The position numbers and the translations under genes are program-made. The notes under the pieces were generated by a model. It saw only the letters and a program-made list of their open reading frames with translations, was not told the origin of the DNA and ran no database searches. DNA of 64,000 bases, taken from positions 1-64,000 of the forward strand of contig CALQHT020000004.1 of NCBI GenBank assembly GCA_943330455.2, in the 5' to 3' direction. Numbering within the stretch: the first letter of the stretch is position 1; every line of letters begins with the position of its first letter. This document shows, piece by piece, positions 1 to 9,512 of the stretch. Origin of the DNA: Nitrosovibrio sp. Nv4. GTDB lineage: Bacteria; Pseudomonadota; Alphaproteobacteria; Acetobacterales; Acetobacteraceae.

Positions 1-912
1 ATGGCCGCGCACGGCGCGACCGAGGGTTTTGGCATCGAGTTTGGATGAACACAGATAGTAATGCGTCTCGCGCTCAACGGAGCCGGCGTGTTCCCGCTGA
101 CGTTCGATCATGCCCAAAGCGGCGAGGCCTGGAAATTTGAACTCTCCGGGATAGCGACGATCGGAGAACAGCCAGCCGATCTCGTGGCAGACGGTATGGC
201 GGCGGGTCTCGATCCGGCCGTGATCGGCGTCGATCGTCTCGCTGCGCTGGAACTTCAACGCCGGCGACGCGGCGGCAAATGCCGCCTGCACCGCGGCATA
301 GGTGGCGGGCCAATTCTCCTTGAGGTTGAGGATATAGTCGCCTCCGCCGTCGAGGATCGTCTGCGCGATCTCGGTCTGAGTCCCCATGGCATCGATCGTG
401 ACGAGTGCGCCGTTCAGGTCCAGTCTCTGGAGCAACAGGGGAATGGCAGTGATTTCATTGGATTTTTCCGCCACCGCTTCCTGTCCGAGCACAAGACGCT
501 GACGCGTGGCCCAGGCGGATACGGTATGCAGGGGCATGCGGCCCTTGGATCGGGCGTGGCTGCGCCGCGAGGTCTTGCCATCGATCGCAATGACATCGGG
601 CATATTGTCGCGCAGTCCCTCGACCCAGGCGAGAAAGCAGGTCTTGAACATCTCCGGATCGATGGCGGCGATGATGTCGCACAAGGTATCGTGGCTGGGA
701 ATGCCACGCTCATAGGGCTGGAAACGGCGCAGGAAGCCCATGTGCTCCTGGCCCCAAAGGTTGATCTCGACGAAATCATCCGCCCCGGATAAGGTGGCGC
801 AGAGCAGCAACAGCAAGATTTCCGGCAGCGGATACAGAACTTTCGCCGCCTGACGCGGATCGCGTAGCGCGGCAAAATGCGCCAGAAACGGTGGGGGTGT
901 TGGCTCGGACAA
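1..912 (-). CDS. ISAs1-family (H-repeat-like) transposase, 3' end cut by window edge
   Basis: Reverse-strand frame open from TTG at 912 to the window edge: LSEPTPPPFLAHFAALRDPRQAAKVLYPLPEILLLLLCATLSGADDFVEINLWGQEHMGFLRRF...CDIIAAIDPEMFKTCF...VIAIDGKTSRRS...LNGALVTIDAMGTQTEIAQTILDGGGDYILNLKENWP...; IDGKTxRRS and DAMGTQ motifs typical of ISAs1 DDE transposases. Not in the ORF track because no stop lies in the window. Confidence 0.85.
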   Translation of the reverse strand, partial: MSEPTPPPFLAHFAALRDPRQAAKVLYPLPEILLLLLCATLSGADDFVEINLWGQEHMGFLRRFQPYERGIPSHDTLCDIIAAIDPEMFKTCFLAWVEGLRDNMPDVIAIDGKTSRRSHARSKGRMPLHTVSAWATRQRLVLGQEAVAEKSNEITAIPLLLQRLDLNGALVTIDAMGTQTEIAQTILDGGGDYILNLKENWPATYAAVQAAFAAASPALKFQRSETIDADHGRIETRRHTVCHEIGWLFSDRRYPGEFKFPGLAALGMIERQREHAGSVERETHYYLCSSKLDAKTLGRAVRGH

Positions 913-1241
913 CGGGGCCTCCTGATACGAAGCCCCCTAAGAATCGTACTTTTGCCCGCGCCGGAATCCCCCTCCCGTTCAAGCGATTGCCCTGCCAGCG
1001 TAGACCCTGGAGATTGACTCTGCTGCGGAGAGACGTTCCTCAATGTCAGCCGCCGCACCAGGACCCATGCCATGCGCCATCCAGCCACGGTACTCGAACA
1101 GATTATCGAACGATTCCCTCAGGATAAATTCTATCGCCGTAACAGGGGCAAAGGTGTGGGCACGCGAGTTTCGAGTGTACTACGCCGGGCGATCCCCTCC
1201 GTGCCAATGAAGATGAGACACCCACCCCCGGTTATCTAGAC

Positions 1242-2399
1242 ATGAGGGCGCGGAAGGATCCCACGCGCATGCCTATGCGCATCCCCCGGACCAACACTCC
1301 GTTCCCACAACCTGACGCTGCGAGTGGTGCCGGCGCCGCCGGAGGCCGGAGACAGATGATTGTGCCGGCGCCGCTCGCAGCGTCGCCCGAATTATCGCAA
1401 CGCCCCCGCCGCCGCAGCGTAACAGCTCAGAACAAGCTGCGCATCCTCGACGAAGTCGACCACGCCACCGGCGCCGACGGCATCGGTGCCATTCTGCGGC
1501 GAGATGGTCTCTACTCCTGCAACCTCACCGATTGGCGCCGTCAGCGCGAGGCCGGTGCCATCGGCGGCCTCACCCCGGCCAAACGCGGCCGGAAAACCGC
1601 TGAACCCAACCCGCTGGCCGCCGAACTGGCGCGCCTGCAGCAGGACAATGCCCGTCTCAAACAGAGCGCCTGACCCGCGCCGAAGCCATCGTCGATATCC
1701 AAAAAATCGCGATGCTGCTGGGGATACTGCCGGCCCCGAGCGGCACCGCGCTCTGATGGACGCCGTCGTGGCCCTTAACCCCGCAGACGGGATCACAAAA
1801 ACGGCCTGCTTTGCGCTCAGCCTCTCACGCGCCAGCGTAGCGGCACCGCCGGCAGAGCCACGGCCCAGGTCGCCCCGCGCTGTTCAGGCCGCTGTTCGAC
1901 GAGACCCTGGTTAAGCACGACGCGCCGCCAGGGCAGTTGACGCTGCATGCCGATAACGGCGCCCCGATGAAGGCCAAGGCGACCGCCTTCCTGCTGGCCG
2001 ACCACCGGATCACGTCCGGTGGCAAGCCTTGGCGTCACGCAGTCGCATAATCGCCCGCATACTTCCAATGACAATCCCGCCTCGGAGGCCCACTTCAAGA
2101 CCCTGAAGTATCAGCCGACCTTCCCAAAGCGGTTCGCCGGCATCGAACAGGCGCGAGACTTCTGCCGTGGGGTCTACGACTGGTACAACCAGGAGCATCA
2201 CCATGCCGGGAGCGGGCTGATGCCTCCCCCCCACCGGGTGCATTACGGTCAGACCGACGCGGTGTTCGCCGCGCGGCTGGCGACACTGGACCAAGCGTTC
2301 GCCGCGACCCCCGAGCGGCTCGTGAAGCAAAACCCCGTCCCGCCGACAAAACCGACCGCGGCCTGGATCAACCCGCCCATCACGAAGGGAGCGGCCTGA
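1242..2399 (+). pseudogene. Degenerate IS3-family transposase (OrfA-like N-terminus plus OrfB C-terminus, core missing)
   Basis: ORF 1242-1673 has IS3 OrfA-like RRRSVTAQNKLRILDEVDHATGADGIGAILRRDGLYSCNLTDWRRQREAGAIGGLTPAKRGRK; then frameshifted LTRAEAIVDIQKIAMLLG; then HADNGAPMKAKATAFLLADHRI and, after another frameshift, SHNRPHTSNDNPASEAHFKTLKYQPTFPKRF...ARDFCRGVYDWYNQEHHHAGSGLMPPPHRVHYG (integrase core C-terminus). Confidence 0.8.
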
Positions 2400-2460
2400 A
2401 TGCCAATCCCGGTTCCACTGTCATTGTCGATCACGAGCGTGCCGCCCCATCGCACCGCTC

Positions 2461-2610
2461 CCGGATACATAAGGCCGGAGAGGACCTTCCGAACATCGAC
2501 CGTGCGTTTGTTGCCGCCAGGCTGGGCGAGCGGGATTTCCGGAGCGATCTCAAACCATTCTTCGTCCGTCAGATCGGAGGGTTATCGCAGATGGCTACGG
2601 TCATACTGGC
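2461..2610 (-). pseudogene. IS5-family transposase N-terminal remnant
   Basis: Reverse strand reads QYDRSHLR*PSDLTDEEWFEIAPEIPLAQPGGNKRTVDVRKVLSGLMYP, matching the conserved IS5 N-terminus (YDRSHLRYPSDLTDxEW) with an in-frame TAA and loss of the rest of the gene. Confidence 0.75.
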
Positions 2611-2890
2611 ATCGATTGTCTTGCGTCCACATTCCACACCTCGTGAACCGAGGGTATCGAATCGTGGCACTTCAGCTGCTGCAACCTCCTCAGATAACCG
2701 ACTCAAAAGCCTCGGAAAATTTCTCCGGCGATTGGGTTATGCTAAGCTCCGAACTTCGATCATGGCCGAGCGCGGTTCTGGCGGCAGTAGCCAGCCCTCC
2801 GCCGACACTCACGACAACCCGGCCAACCCGATTTGCCCAACCGCCACCATCGCTTTATCACTGCCTCAATTAGAAAGCGGGAGAAACACA

Positions 2891-3673
2891 ATGGACCTGA
2901 ACCTGCGCGGCCGGACCGCCTTGATTACCGGTGCCTCCAAAGGGATCGGGATGGCCAGTGCCGAATGCCTGGCCGAGGAAGGCGTCAACGTCATCCTGGT
3001 GTCTCGCACCTTGGACGACCTGCAAGCCGCCCGCCAGAAGATTGCCGCTCGTTGGAATGTTAACGTTCAGGTCCACGCCTACGATCTGTCCGACAGTGCC
3101 AACGTGGACAGGTTGGTGGCAGAACATCCCGACATCGACATCCTGGTCAACAATGCTGGCGCCATTCCCGCCGGCAACCTGCAGGACGTGACCGAGGAGC
3201 GTTGGCGCCAGGCTTGGGACCTGAAAGTCTTCGGCTACATCAACATGTGCCGCCGCTTCTACGCCGCGATGCAGACAAACGGCCGCGGTGTGATCATCAA
3301 CATCCTCGGGATGGCTGGGGAGAAAATGGACCGCACCTATATCGCCGGCTCTACCGGCAACGCCGCGCTGATGGCCTTCACGCGGGCCTTGGGCGGATCG
3401 GCCGGCGACGACAAACTGCGGGTCGTCGGCATCAACCCGGGTGCCATCGCCACGGAGCGCCTGATCACCATGATGAAGACATGGGCCAAGGACCGTGTCG
3501 GCGACGCGGACAAGTGGGAAGAGATGATGAAGCCCCTGCCGATGGGGCGAGCGGGGGATCCGGCGGAGATCGGTTGGATGGTGGCGTTTTTGGCGTCGGA
3601 CAAGTCTGCCTATACCACTGGCACCATCATCACCATCGACGGCGGTGCGGCCAATCGCGGACCGATTTTCTGA
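2891..3673 (+). CDS. SDR family oxidoreductase
   Basis: MDLNLRGRTALITGASKGIGMASAECLAEEG... with TGxxxGxG Rossmann motif, NNAG and C-terminal GGAANRGPIF; ATG at 2891 inside the longer ORF 2591-3673. Confidence 0.9.
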   Translation: MDLNLRGRTALITGASKGIGMASAECLAEEGVNVILVSRTLDDLQAARQKIAARWNVNVQVHAYDLSDSANVDRLVAEHPDIDILVNNAGAIPAGNLQDVTEERWRQAWDLKVFGYINMCRRFYAAMQTNGRGVIINILGMAGEKMDRTYIAGSTGNAALMAFTRALGGSAGDDKLRVVGINPGAIATERLITMMKTWAKDRVGDADKWEEMMKPLPMGRAGDPAEIGWMVAFLASDKSAYTTGTIITIDGGAANRGPIF

Positions 3674-3680
3674 AAGGCAT

Positions 3681-4430
3681 ATGATTATGGATCTGAACGG
3701 AAAAGTTGCCGTCGTCACCGGTGCCAGCGGCGGGATCGGGGCGGCCACCGCGGCCCGCCTGGCGGAAGCCGGCGCCAACGTGGTCGTCGGCTACAACAAC
3801 AACCTGGATGCGGCCCAAAAAGTGGTCGCATCGCTCGCCGGATCCGGCCATCGTGTTGCCCGCATTCCGATGCTGGAAACCCCGGTCATCCGGGAAGTCG
3901 CGGCGATGGTGGAAAGCGAGTATGGCCGCTGCGATGTGCTGGTAAACTCCGCCGGCTTCACCGAGCCGGTGCCGCATGGCAATCTTGAAGCACTGACCGA
4001 TGAGTTGATCGACTCGGTGCTGCTGTCCAACGTGCGTGGTCCGTTTGCCACCATCCGTGCCTTCGTGCCACTGATGAAACGGTCGGGCGATGCCGTGATC
4101 GTGAACATTTCCTCGGTCGCCGCGACGATGGGGTCGGGCAGCAGCATCGCCTATGGCGCGTCGAAGGCGGCGCTGAACACCATGTCGGTGGCTTTGGCGC
4201 GCGCATTGGGGCCGGACATCCGCGTGATGGTCGTGGCGCCGGCCGCCGTGGAAACGGCGTTCGTGCGTGGCCGCACGCATGAGATGGTGGCGAAGATGGC
4301 GGAAGGCACGCCGTTGAAGCGGATCGTTCAGGCCGACGAGGTCGCTCAGGCGGTCATGGCGGCGGTGACGCACCTGACGTCCAGCACGGGCATGATCATT
4401 CCCGTGGATGGAGGCAGAACGATCGCGTAA
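3681..4430 (+). CDS. SDR family oxidoreductase
   Basis: MIMDLNGKVAVVTGASGGIGAATAARLAEAGANVVVGYNNN...SSVAA...YGASKAAL...GMIIPVDGG; starts 7 bp after the previous SDR stop. Confidence 0.9.
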   Translation: MIMDLNGKVAVVTGASGGIGAATAARLAEAGANVVVGYNNNLDAAQKVVASLAGSGHRVARIPMLETPVIREVAAMVESEYGRCDVLVNSAGFTEPVPHGNLEALTDELIDSVLLSNVRGPFATIRAFVPLMKRSGDAVIVNISSVAATMGSGSSIAYGASKAALNTMSVALARALGPDIRVMVVAPAAVETAFVRGRTHEMVAKMAEGTPLKRIVQADEVAQAVMAAVTHLTSSTGMIIPVDGGRTIA

Positions 4431-4452
4431 TTTCGACCGCTCTGAACGTCGA

Positions 4453-4584
4453 CCAATAGCGACCCTCTCCCCGCCTCACCGTCATTGCCGGTCTTGTCCC
4501 GGCGACCCGTCCCCTACCATTGAAGCGCGGGTTGCCGGATCAAGCTCGGCAATGACGGTGAGGCGGGGAGAGGGGCGCTATCGG
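4453..4584. repeat. Palindromic intergenic repeat (family A)
   Basis: Left arm ccaatagcgaccctctccccgcctcaccgtcattgccggtcttgtcccggcgacccg pairs with right arm cgcgggttgccggatcaagctcggcaatgacggtgaggcggggagaggggcgctatcgg. Confidence 0.85.
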
Positions 4585-5882
4585 TCCGTGTTTAGGGCCG
4601 TTTGAATAAGCACGAAGTCCTGTCGCGGACCGGGCCGGCACCGCGCCAGCAGCCGTCGGACCCGAGCCCAGGGGCCCGTGTCGGAACGCCGGGGCGTGGG
4701 TGCAGCGGTGTGAGCGGCATCCAACTCGATGCAAACCTGACGAAAAAGGGCTGCACCGTCCTGGCCGCGCGCTTCCTCCCAAGTCTTCAACCGGTCGACG
4801 ATGTCGTAGACCGCACGGAGCAACGCCACCGCCTGGAGATAATCATCGGCCTCCGGGTTCTGCGTCTGGGCAAGCCAATGGTCGATCCGGGCATGGGCAA
4901 ACCCGATCAAATCCGGCTGCCCTAGGGCAGGTACCGCCGAAGGTTCCACTGCACGGGCGGGCAATTCATGCGCCATCGCGTCCACGCCGTTAGCTGACGC
5001 GCAAGAATGAGCGATTTGCCTGGCATCCAGCATGGTCCCATCCCCGCCATGGCGGGCGAAGGCCTGCCACCCACGAGGCGCGATGCTGGTCGCAGCCAAG
5101 CCATGGATGGTGGGCATGCGCCCACCATGACGGGGTTGGTCATCCATGCGCCAGAGGGAGCAATCGTTTTTCTGCGTCGCTTTGGTCCGGTCAGCCTCTG
5201 CCTCCGCCGGCTCACCAACAACGGTTTCCGCCACGGCCGGATCCCCAACCCGCACTCGGTCCGGCCGGGAGGTGTATCGGTTGGTGCGTTCGATCCAGCC
5301 AGACACATCGGGATGGGACAAATGGTGGATGCACGGTCCCTCTTCGATGCCAACTCGCATGATCCGGTCCGACCGTGGCGTCAGGCCGCCATGCACCGTG
5401 CCGCCCAAAGTCATCGCATCGCGGCGAAACAGCCGAATATGGTGCTCCGGCCAGTAATAGGCACGCTCGTCATGCCGACCGAGGATGTAATGGCGCAACG
5501 GGAATGCATACAGGTCCGCGCTAGGAGCCGCGAGTTCGCGCTGGATGAACCGGACTGCCTCCGGGTTCAGGCACTCATCGTCGTCCAGCAACAGGATCCA
5601 GTCATGCCGGCACAGCGATACGGCGAGCGCCCTGGTCTCTTCGACCGTCGGCGACCATGGCACGGTGACGATCCGGTCCACGAACCGGGCCGCCACCGCT
5701 CGCGTTTCGTCGGTCGACGTTTTGTCGACCAAGATAACTTCATCCGCGAATCCCACGGCGCGCAGGCAGGTGCCGACGATGGACGCTCGATTGTAGGTGA
5801 TGACACAGGCACTGACAGACTGTTGTCGATCGCCCATCGCTGCTGATCCCACATTGCGCTGAGTCGCAACATGCACCGGCAT
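4578..5882 (-). CDS. Glycosyltransferase family 2 protein
   Basis: SVSACVITYNRASIVGTCLRAVGFADEVILVDKTSTDETRAVAARF...WILLLDDDECLNPEAVRFI...GRHDERAYYWPEHHIRLFRRDA; GT-A fold signature. A start at 5837 is also possible. Confidence 0.85.
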   Translation of the reverse strand: MPVHVATQRNVGSAAMGDRQQSVSACVITYNRASIVGTCLRAVGFADEVILVDKTSTDETRAVAARFVDRIVTVPWSPTVEETRALAVSLCRHDWILLLDDDECLNPEAVRFIQRELAAPSADLYAFPLRHYILGRHDERAYYWPEHHIRLFRRDAMTLGGTVHGGLTPRSDRIMRVGIEEGPCIHHLSHPDVSGWIERTNRYTSRPDRVRVGDPAVAETVVGEPAEAEADRTKATQKNDCSLWRMDDQPRHGGRMPTIHGLAATSIAPRGWQAFARHGGDGTMLDARQIAHSCASANGVDAMAHELPARAVEPSAVPALGQPDLIGFAHARIDHWLAQTQNPEADDYLQAVALLRAVYDIVDRLKTWEEARGQDGAALFRQVCIELDAAHTAAPTPRRSDTGPWARVRRLLARCRPGPRQDFVLIQTALNTDR

Positions 5883-5896
5883 TCATGAACGGCAGG

Positions 5897-6934
5897 TTAA
5901 CGTCCGAGCCAATGGCGTTGAAAATTTGGCCAGTAATGCCGCCAGAAGGTCCGGAATGAGCGTGTCACCGCGGCCAGGTCACGCGCCAGCGCGTCCCCCC
6001 GGGCCTCGGCCGCAATCCGAAGGACTTCCGCGGCGGAAGCGTCCGCACGCGCCTGGTCGGCCGCGTCGGTTTGCTGCCTGGTTTCCGCGGTAGCCACAGC
6101 CAGGTCGTGGGAGCGTTGTGCAAGCTCCGCCGCCAGCGCCCCGGCCTTCTCGCGTGCGGCAGCCAGATCGATCCGGTCGGTATCGAGATCGCCGCGCTCG
6201 ATAAACAGGCTGTGCGGCGGCACCGGCACGGGCCGATCGGACGCAATTGCGATCAAATAGGGCGCGCGCGGCATCCCGGCACATGCCTCGAACCGGTCGC
6301 CACGCCGCTCAAACACCAGCGGTGTCTCCGCCGAACTAACATCGCCGAGCAGGGCAGAGCCAATGAGCGGACGCTGTGACAACATGCCGACATGGGCAAA
6401 ATAGCGGCGGATCAGGGTGTCGAATTCACCGCGTCCGAGTTCCCGTACATGATACGGGTTCGATGGCTGGCCCGCCGGCGAATAGATCTCCCGATCGGGT
6501 GTGCTGACGATAAATATGCCGCCCTGCCGCAGGACCCGCCGCACCTCGGACAGAAACGCATCGTGCTCGCCGAAATGTTCCAAGGTCTCGAAGGACACGA
6601 CGACATCCACACAGGCATCGCCCAGCGGCAAGGCGCGCGCGTCGCCCTGGGTGAACCGCAGATTCGGGCGCGGAAAATTCGCCACCGCGCTTTGCACGGT
6701 ATCTGCGGAGTATTCGACGCCGATCACCGATCGCGCGACCTGGGCCAATTGCGCAGATCCGTAGCCCTCCCCGCTGGCGACATCCAGCACGTCCAGGCCC
6801 TGACAGAAGCCGCGGGCAAACAGGTAGCGGTGGTAGTGCTCGATCTGCACCTGACCATCGATAGAAGATGTCAGGCGTTCACCGGTAAAGGCCTCCGGCG
6901 TGCGCGCGGCCTCCCGCTGGAAATAGCCCATCAT
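5897..6934 (-). CDS. Class I SAM-dependent methyltransferase with C-terminal coiled-coil-like region
   Basis: LDVASGEGYGSAQLAQVARSVIGVEYSADTVQSA...VSFETLEHFGEHDAFLSEVRRVLRQGGIFIVSTPD; Methyltransf_11-type motifs. Confidence 0.85.
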   Translation of the reverse strand: MMGYFQREAARTPEAFTGERLTSSIDGQVQIEHYHRYLFARGFCQGLDVLDVASGEGYGSAQLAQVARSVIGVEYSADTVQSAVANFPRPNLRFTQGDARALPLGDACVDVVVSFETLEHFGEHDAFLSEVRRVLRQGGIFIVSTPDREIYSPAGQPSNPYHVRELGRGEFDTLIRRYFAHVGMLSQRPLIGSALLGDVSSAETPLVFERRGDRFEACAGMPRAPYLIAIASDRPVPVPPHSLFIERGDLDTDRIDLAAAREKAGALAAELAQRSHDLAVATAETRQQTDAADQARADASAAEVLRIAAEARGDALARDLAAVTRSFRTFWRHYWPNFQRHWLGR

Positions 6935-6952
6935 CGGATCGTTCCCCCGCGG

Positions 6953-7780
6953 TCAGTTAAGCTGAGCGCGGAGTCCGCCGACGGTGGCTCGCACCCGGTC
7001 GGCCGCGGCGCCTGTCGGAACAATCGCCAGGAACCGATCGTAGCAGCGCAACGCGGCGCCGACCCGATCCAATCTTTGGTTGAGCGTCGCTGCCTGACGC
7101 CACAACTCGGCGTGGTCCGGTGCAATTCGCAGCATGTCTTCCGCACAGGACAGCCCGCCTTCGATATCCGAGCCCTGCAACCGACGCGTCATGACATTGT
7201 TCTGTAGCCGCAGCAGAACACGACGTGCGCTCATGGGTTGCAGCAGTCCGGGACGCAGTTCGGCGTCATCTCCCTGCACCCGCTTCAGCAACGCCCGCAG
7301 GTCGCGTGAATTCAATGGTGTGCCACCATGGAAGACGTCCAAGACGACCTGGGCGGCTTTGCCTTCCAACGCAACCAGGAAATGCGCGGGGAAATCGACC
7401 CCATGCCCGCTCCACCCCGCGGCACGGGCCGTATGCAGCCAGATAATGCCCAGCGCCACGGGCAGGCCACGCCGCCGCTCAATGACCCGGATCAGGTTGG
7501 CGTTGGCGAGGTCGTCATATGTGTCGACATCCCCGGTATAGCCGTACCGTCCCCCCAGCAACCCAGACAGCGCGATCGCTCGGCTTGCCAGGTCCTCCGC
7601 GTCGATATTAGCCGCGAGGGCGACCGCCTGACGCGCCAGTTCCGACAAATGGGCACGTGCTTGGGACCAGTCCGCCTCCGGCGCATCGACACGGGCCAAT
7701 TGCAACGCGGCATCCGCGATATCGATCTCGGTATCGGGCAGTTGGCCGATTGCCTCAAGGGCGGCACGAGGGTCCGTCAT
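6953..7780 (-). CDS. SirB1-family transglutaminase-like/TPR protein
   Basis: DPRAALEAIGQLPDTEIDIADAALQLARVDAPEADWSQARAHLSELARQAVALA...YDDLANANLIRVIERRRGLPVALGIIWLHTARAAGWSGHGVDFPAHFLV; C-terminal TPR. Confidence 0.75.
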   Translation of the reverse strand: MTDPRAALEAIGQLPDTEIDIADAALQLARVDAPEADWSQARAHLSELARQAVALAANIDAEDLASRAIALSGLLGGRYGYTGDVDTYDDLANANLIRVIERRRGLPVALGIIWLHTARAAGWSGHGVDFPAHFLVALEGKAAQVVLDVFHGGTPLNSRDLRALLKRVQGDDAELRPGLLQPMSARRVLLRLQNNVMTRRLQGSDIEGGLSCAEDMLRIAPDHAELWRQAATLNQRLDRVGAALRCYDRFLAIVPTGAAADRVRATVGGLRAQLN

Positions 7781-8088
7781 GCGGGAAATCTCTCGTTCAT
7801 TTAATGTTCAGGCTCACTATGCACGCACCGGTCGGCGCGGGATTCGCCCCCGAGCCGAAACTGGCTGGCATTTGTGAGGCTAGTGGCGTTCGACGGCAAC
7901 CCTGGAGGCGGCCAAGACACAAGGTATTCCGACGCCGGGCCGCGGTGAAAGAGATTGCCAAGGGTGGCGTGATGCAAACTTGGCTTCCAATACGCCACGC
8001 AATCGGTATGTCTTGCCCCCCGGGCGGCCACGCGGCGAATCGCCCCTTCCAACCATACGCGCACCTAGAGACAGGAGACGGATACGTC

Positions 8089-8535
8089 ATGACTGAATAC
8101 CGGCGGATCGGACATCGCTCGGCCTGGCTTGCCATCGCGGTCACCGGCTCCCTGTTGACCGGCTGCGCCGAACCGGGGACCCCGAGCAGCGCCACGGGCG
8201 GACGCGTGTTCGCCGTAGACCAGACCGGAGGCGCGCGGAAATGTGATGCCCCCCGGCCCGATCTGACCGACGGCAAGACGTCCGAGGTCAAGATGACCGT
8301 CAGCAATGACGGCGGCTGGTGCGGGATTGTGGCGCAGCGCGGCGGCCGGCCGTACGACTCCGGCCTGCTGCCGGTGCGCCCGGACAACGGCAAGCTGCTG
8401 GTGCATCGTGTGGGTGACATCACGCGCATAACCTACACGCCGACGCGCGGGTATGTCGGGCCGGACAAATTTACCGTGAAGCTGATTCCAGGCGATGCGG
8501 TGGTCAATGTGACGGTCGCCGTGACCGCGCCCTGA
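8089..8535 (+). CDS. Small secreted lipoprotein with Ig/cadherin-like domain
   Basis: N-terminal lipobox SLLTGCAEPG; C-terminal ITYTPTRGYVGPDKFTVKLIPGDAVVNVTVAV resembles an Ig-like/cadherin-like strand pattern. Confidence 0.65.
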   Translation: MTEYRRIGHRSAWLAIAVTGSLLTGCAEPGTPSSATGGRVFAVDQTGGARKCDAPRPDLTDGKTSEVKMTVSNDGGWCGIVAQRGGRPYDSGLLPVRPDNGKLLVHRVGDITRITYTPTRGYVGPDKFTVKLIPGDAVVNVTVAVTAP

Positions 8536-8664
8536 CGAGAGCCCGGACAGACGGGGAGAAGATTTTTCCCCTCCCCGTGCAGGCGACTACATCCTCACAT
8601 TGGGTGGGTCGCCCAGGGGCAGAGAAGGACTTGCTTGGAGCGCGGATCTTGGGCGCCGCCTCCG

Positions 8665-8788
8665 CCCTCACCGTCATGGCCGGGCTTGACCCGGCCACCC
8701 ACCCAGTGACGGCAACACCAGATTTTGCGACGGTTGGTCCAAATTCGGGGGTGGGTGGCCGGGTCAAGCCCGGCCATGACGGTGAGGG
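8665..8788. repeat. Palindromic intergenic repeat (family A)
   Basis: ccctcaccgtcatggccgggcttgacccggccaccca...ggtgggtggccgggtcaagcccggccatgacggtgaggg at a convergent gene junction. Confidence 0.9.
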
Positions 8789-8809
8789 TTGGCCTTGCGC
8801 CGACCAAGC

Positions 8810-9328
8810 CTACTTCCCGGCGGTGCGCACTGGCGCCGACGCGGTGGCCGTCACTGCTTTGGCGCGCGCGCCAGGCGCATGGCAGATGTCGATCGTTGGC
8901 GGAAGCAGGTCCTTCGCCGCCGCGAACTCCGCCAATTCCGCCGCATTCCGCAGCGCCAGGACTTCCGAGAAAATCTGGCCATTGCGCGGGCAAAAATCCG
9001 ACCCCAGTCCGGTCCCAACGCGGGAACGCGCATTCGCCATGTCCGTCACGAACCGATCGTGTTCGGCCTGCCCGGAACGGCCATAATACTTCTTGAAATA
9101 GGCGGAGACCGCCCGCTCGTTCGCCTGCAGGTCGCTCTGATACCGGCGGATGAACGCGTTGTAGCGGCTGTCTTCATTGCAACCGGTCGCCAGCACCATC
9201 AACTCACTACGGAGCGCCTGGACTTCGAACGCAGCCTGGTCAGCCGGCGAGGCACATTGGCGCTGGGCCAGCGCCGGCTGCAGAGCCAGGCCACAAAGAG
9301 CCGCGGCACCAAGGATTAAACCACGCAT
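8810..9328 (-). CDS. Secreted hypothetical protein with signal peptide
   Basis: MRGLILGAAALCGLALQPALAQRQCASPADQAAFEVQALRSELMVLATGCNEDSRYNAFIRRYQSDLQANERAVSAYFKKYYG...; Ala-x-Ala-like signal peptidase site. Confidence 0.65.
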   Translation of the reverse strand: MRGLILGAAALCGLALQPALAQRQCASPADQAAFEVQALRSELMVLATGCNEDSRYNAFIRRYQSDLQANERAVSAYFKKYYGRSGQAEHDRFVTDMANARSRVGTGLGSDFCPRNGQIFSEVLALRNAAELAEFAAAKDLLPPTIDICHAPGARAKAVTATASAPVRTAGK

Positions 9329-9512
9329 CCTGTTCTCCAATGATAGAATTGGAGACGAGATAGCGTGGATCGCCATGCACCGCGAGCATTTTCTTGTTCA
9401 TCCCCAAATGGTTGTGTGACGGTCTTCATGCATCCTCGCAACCGTGCATCCATTAGGAACCCAATCGGCCGGAATGGCAGACATGCTCGCATGGGTCTGC
9501 TAGAGACCGTCC

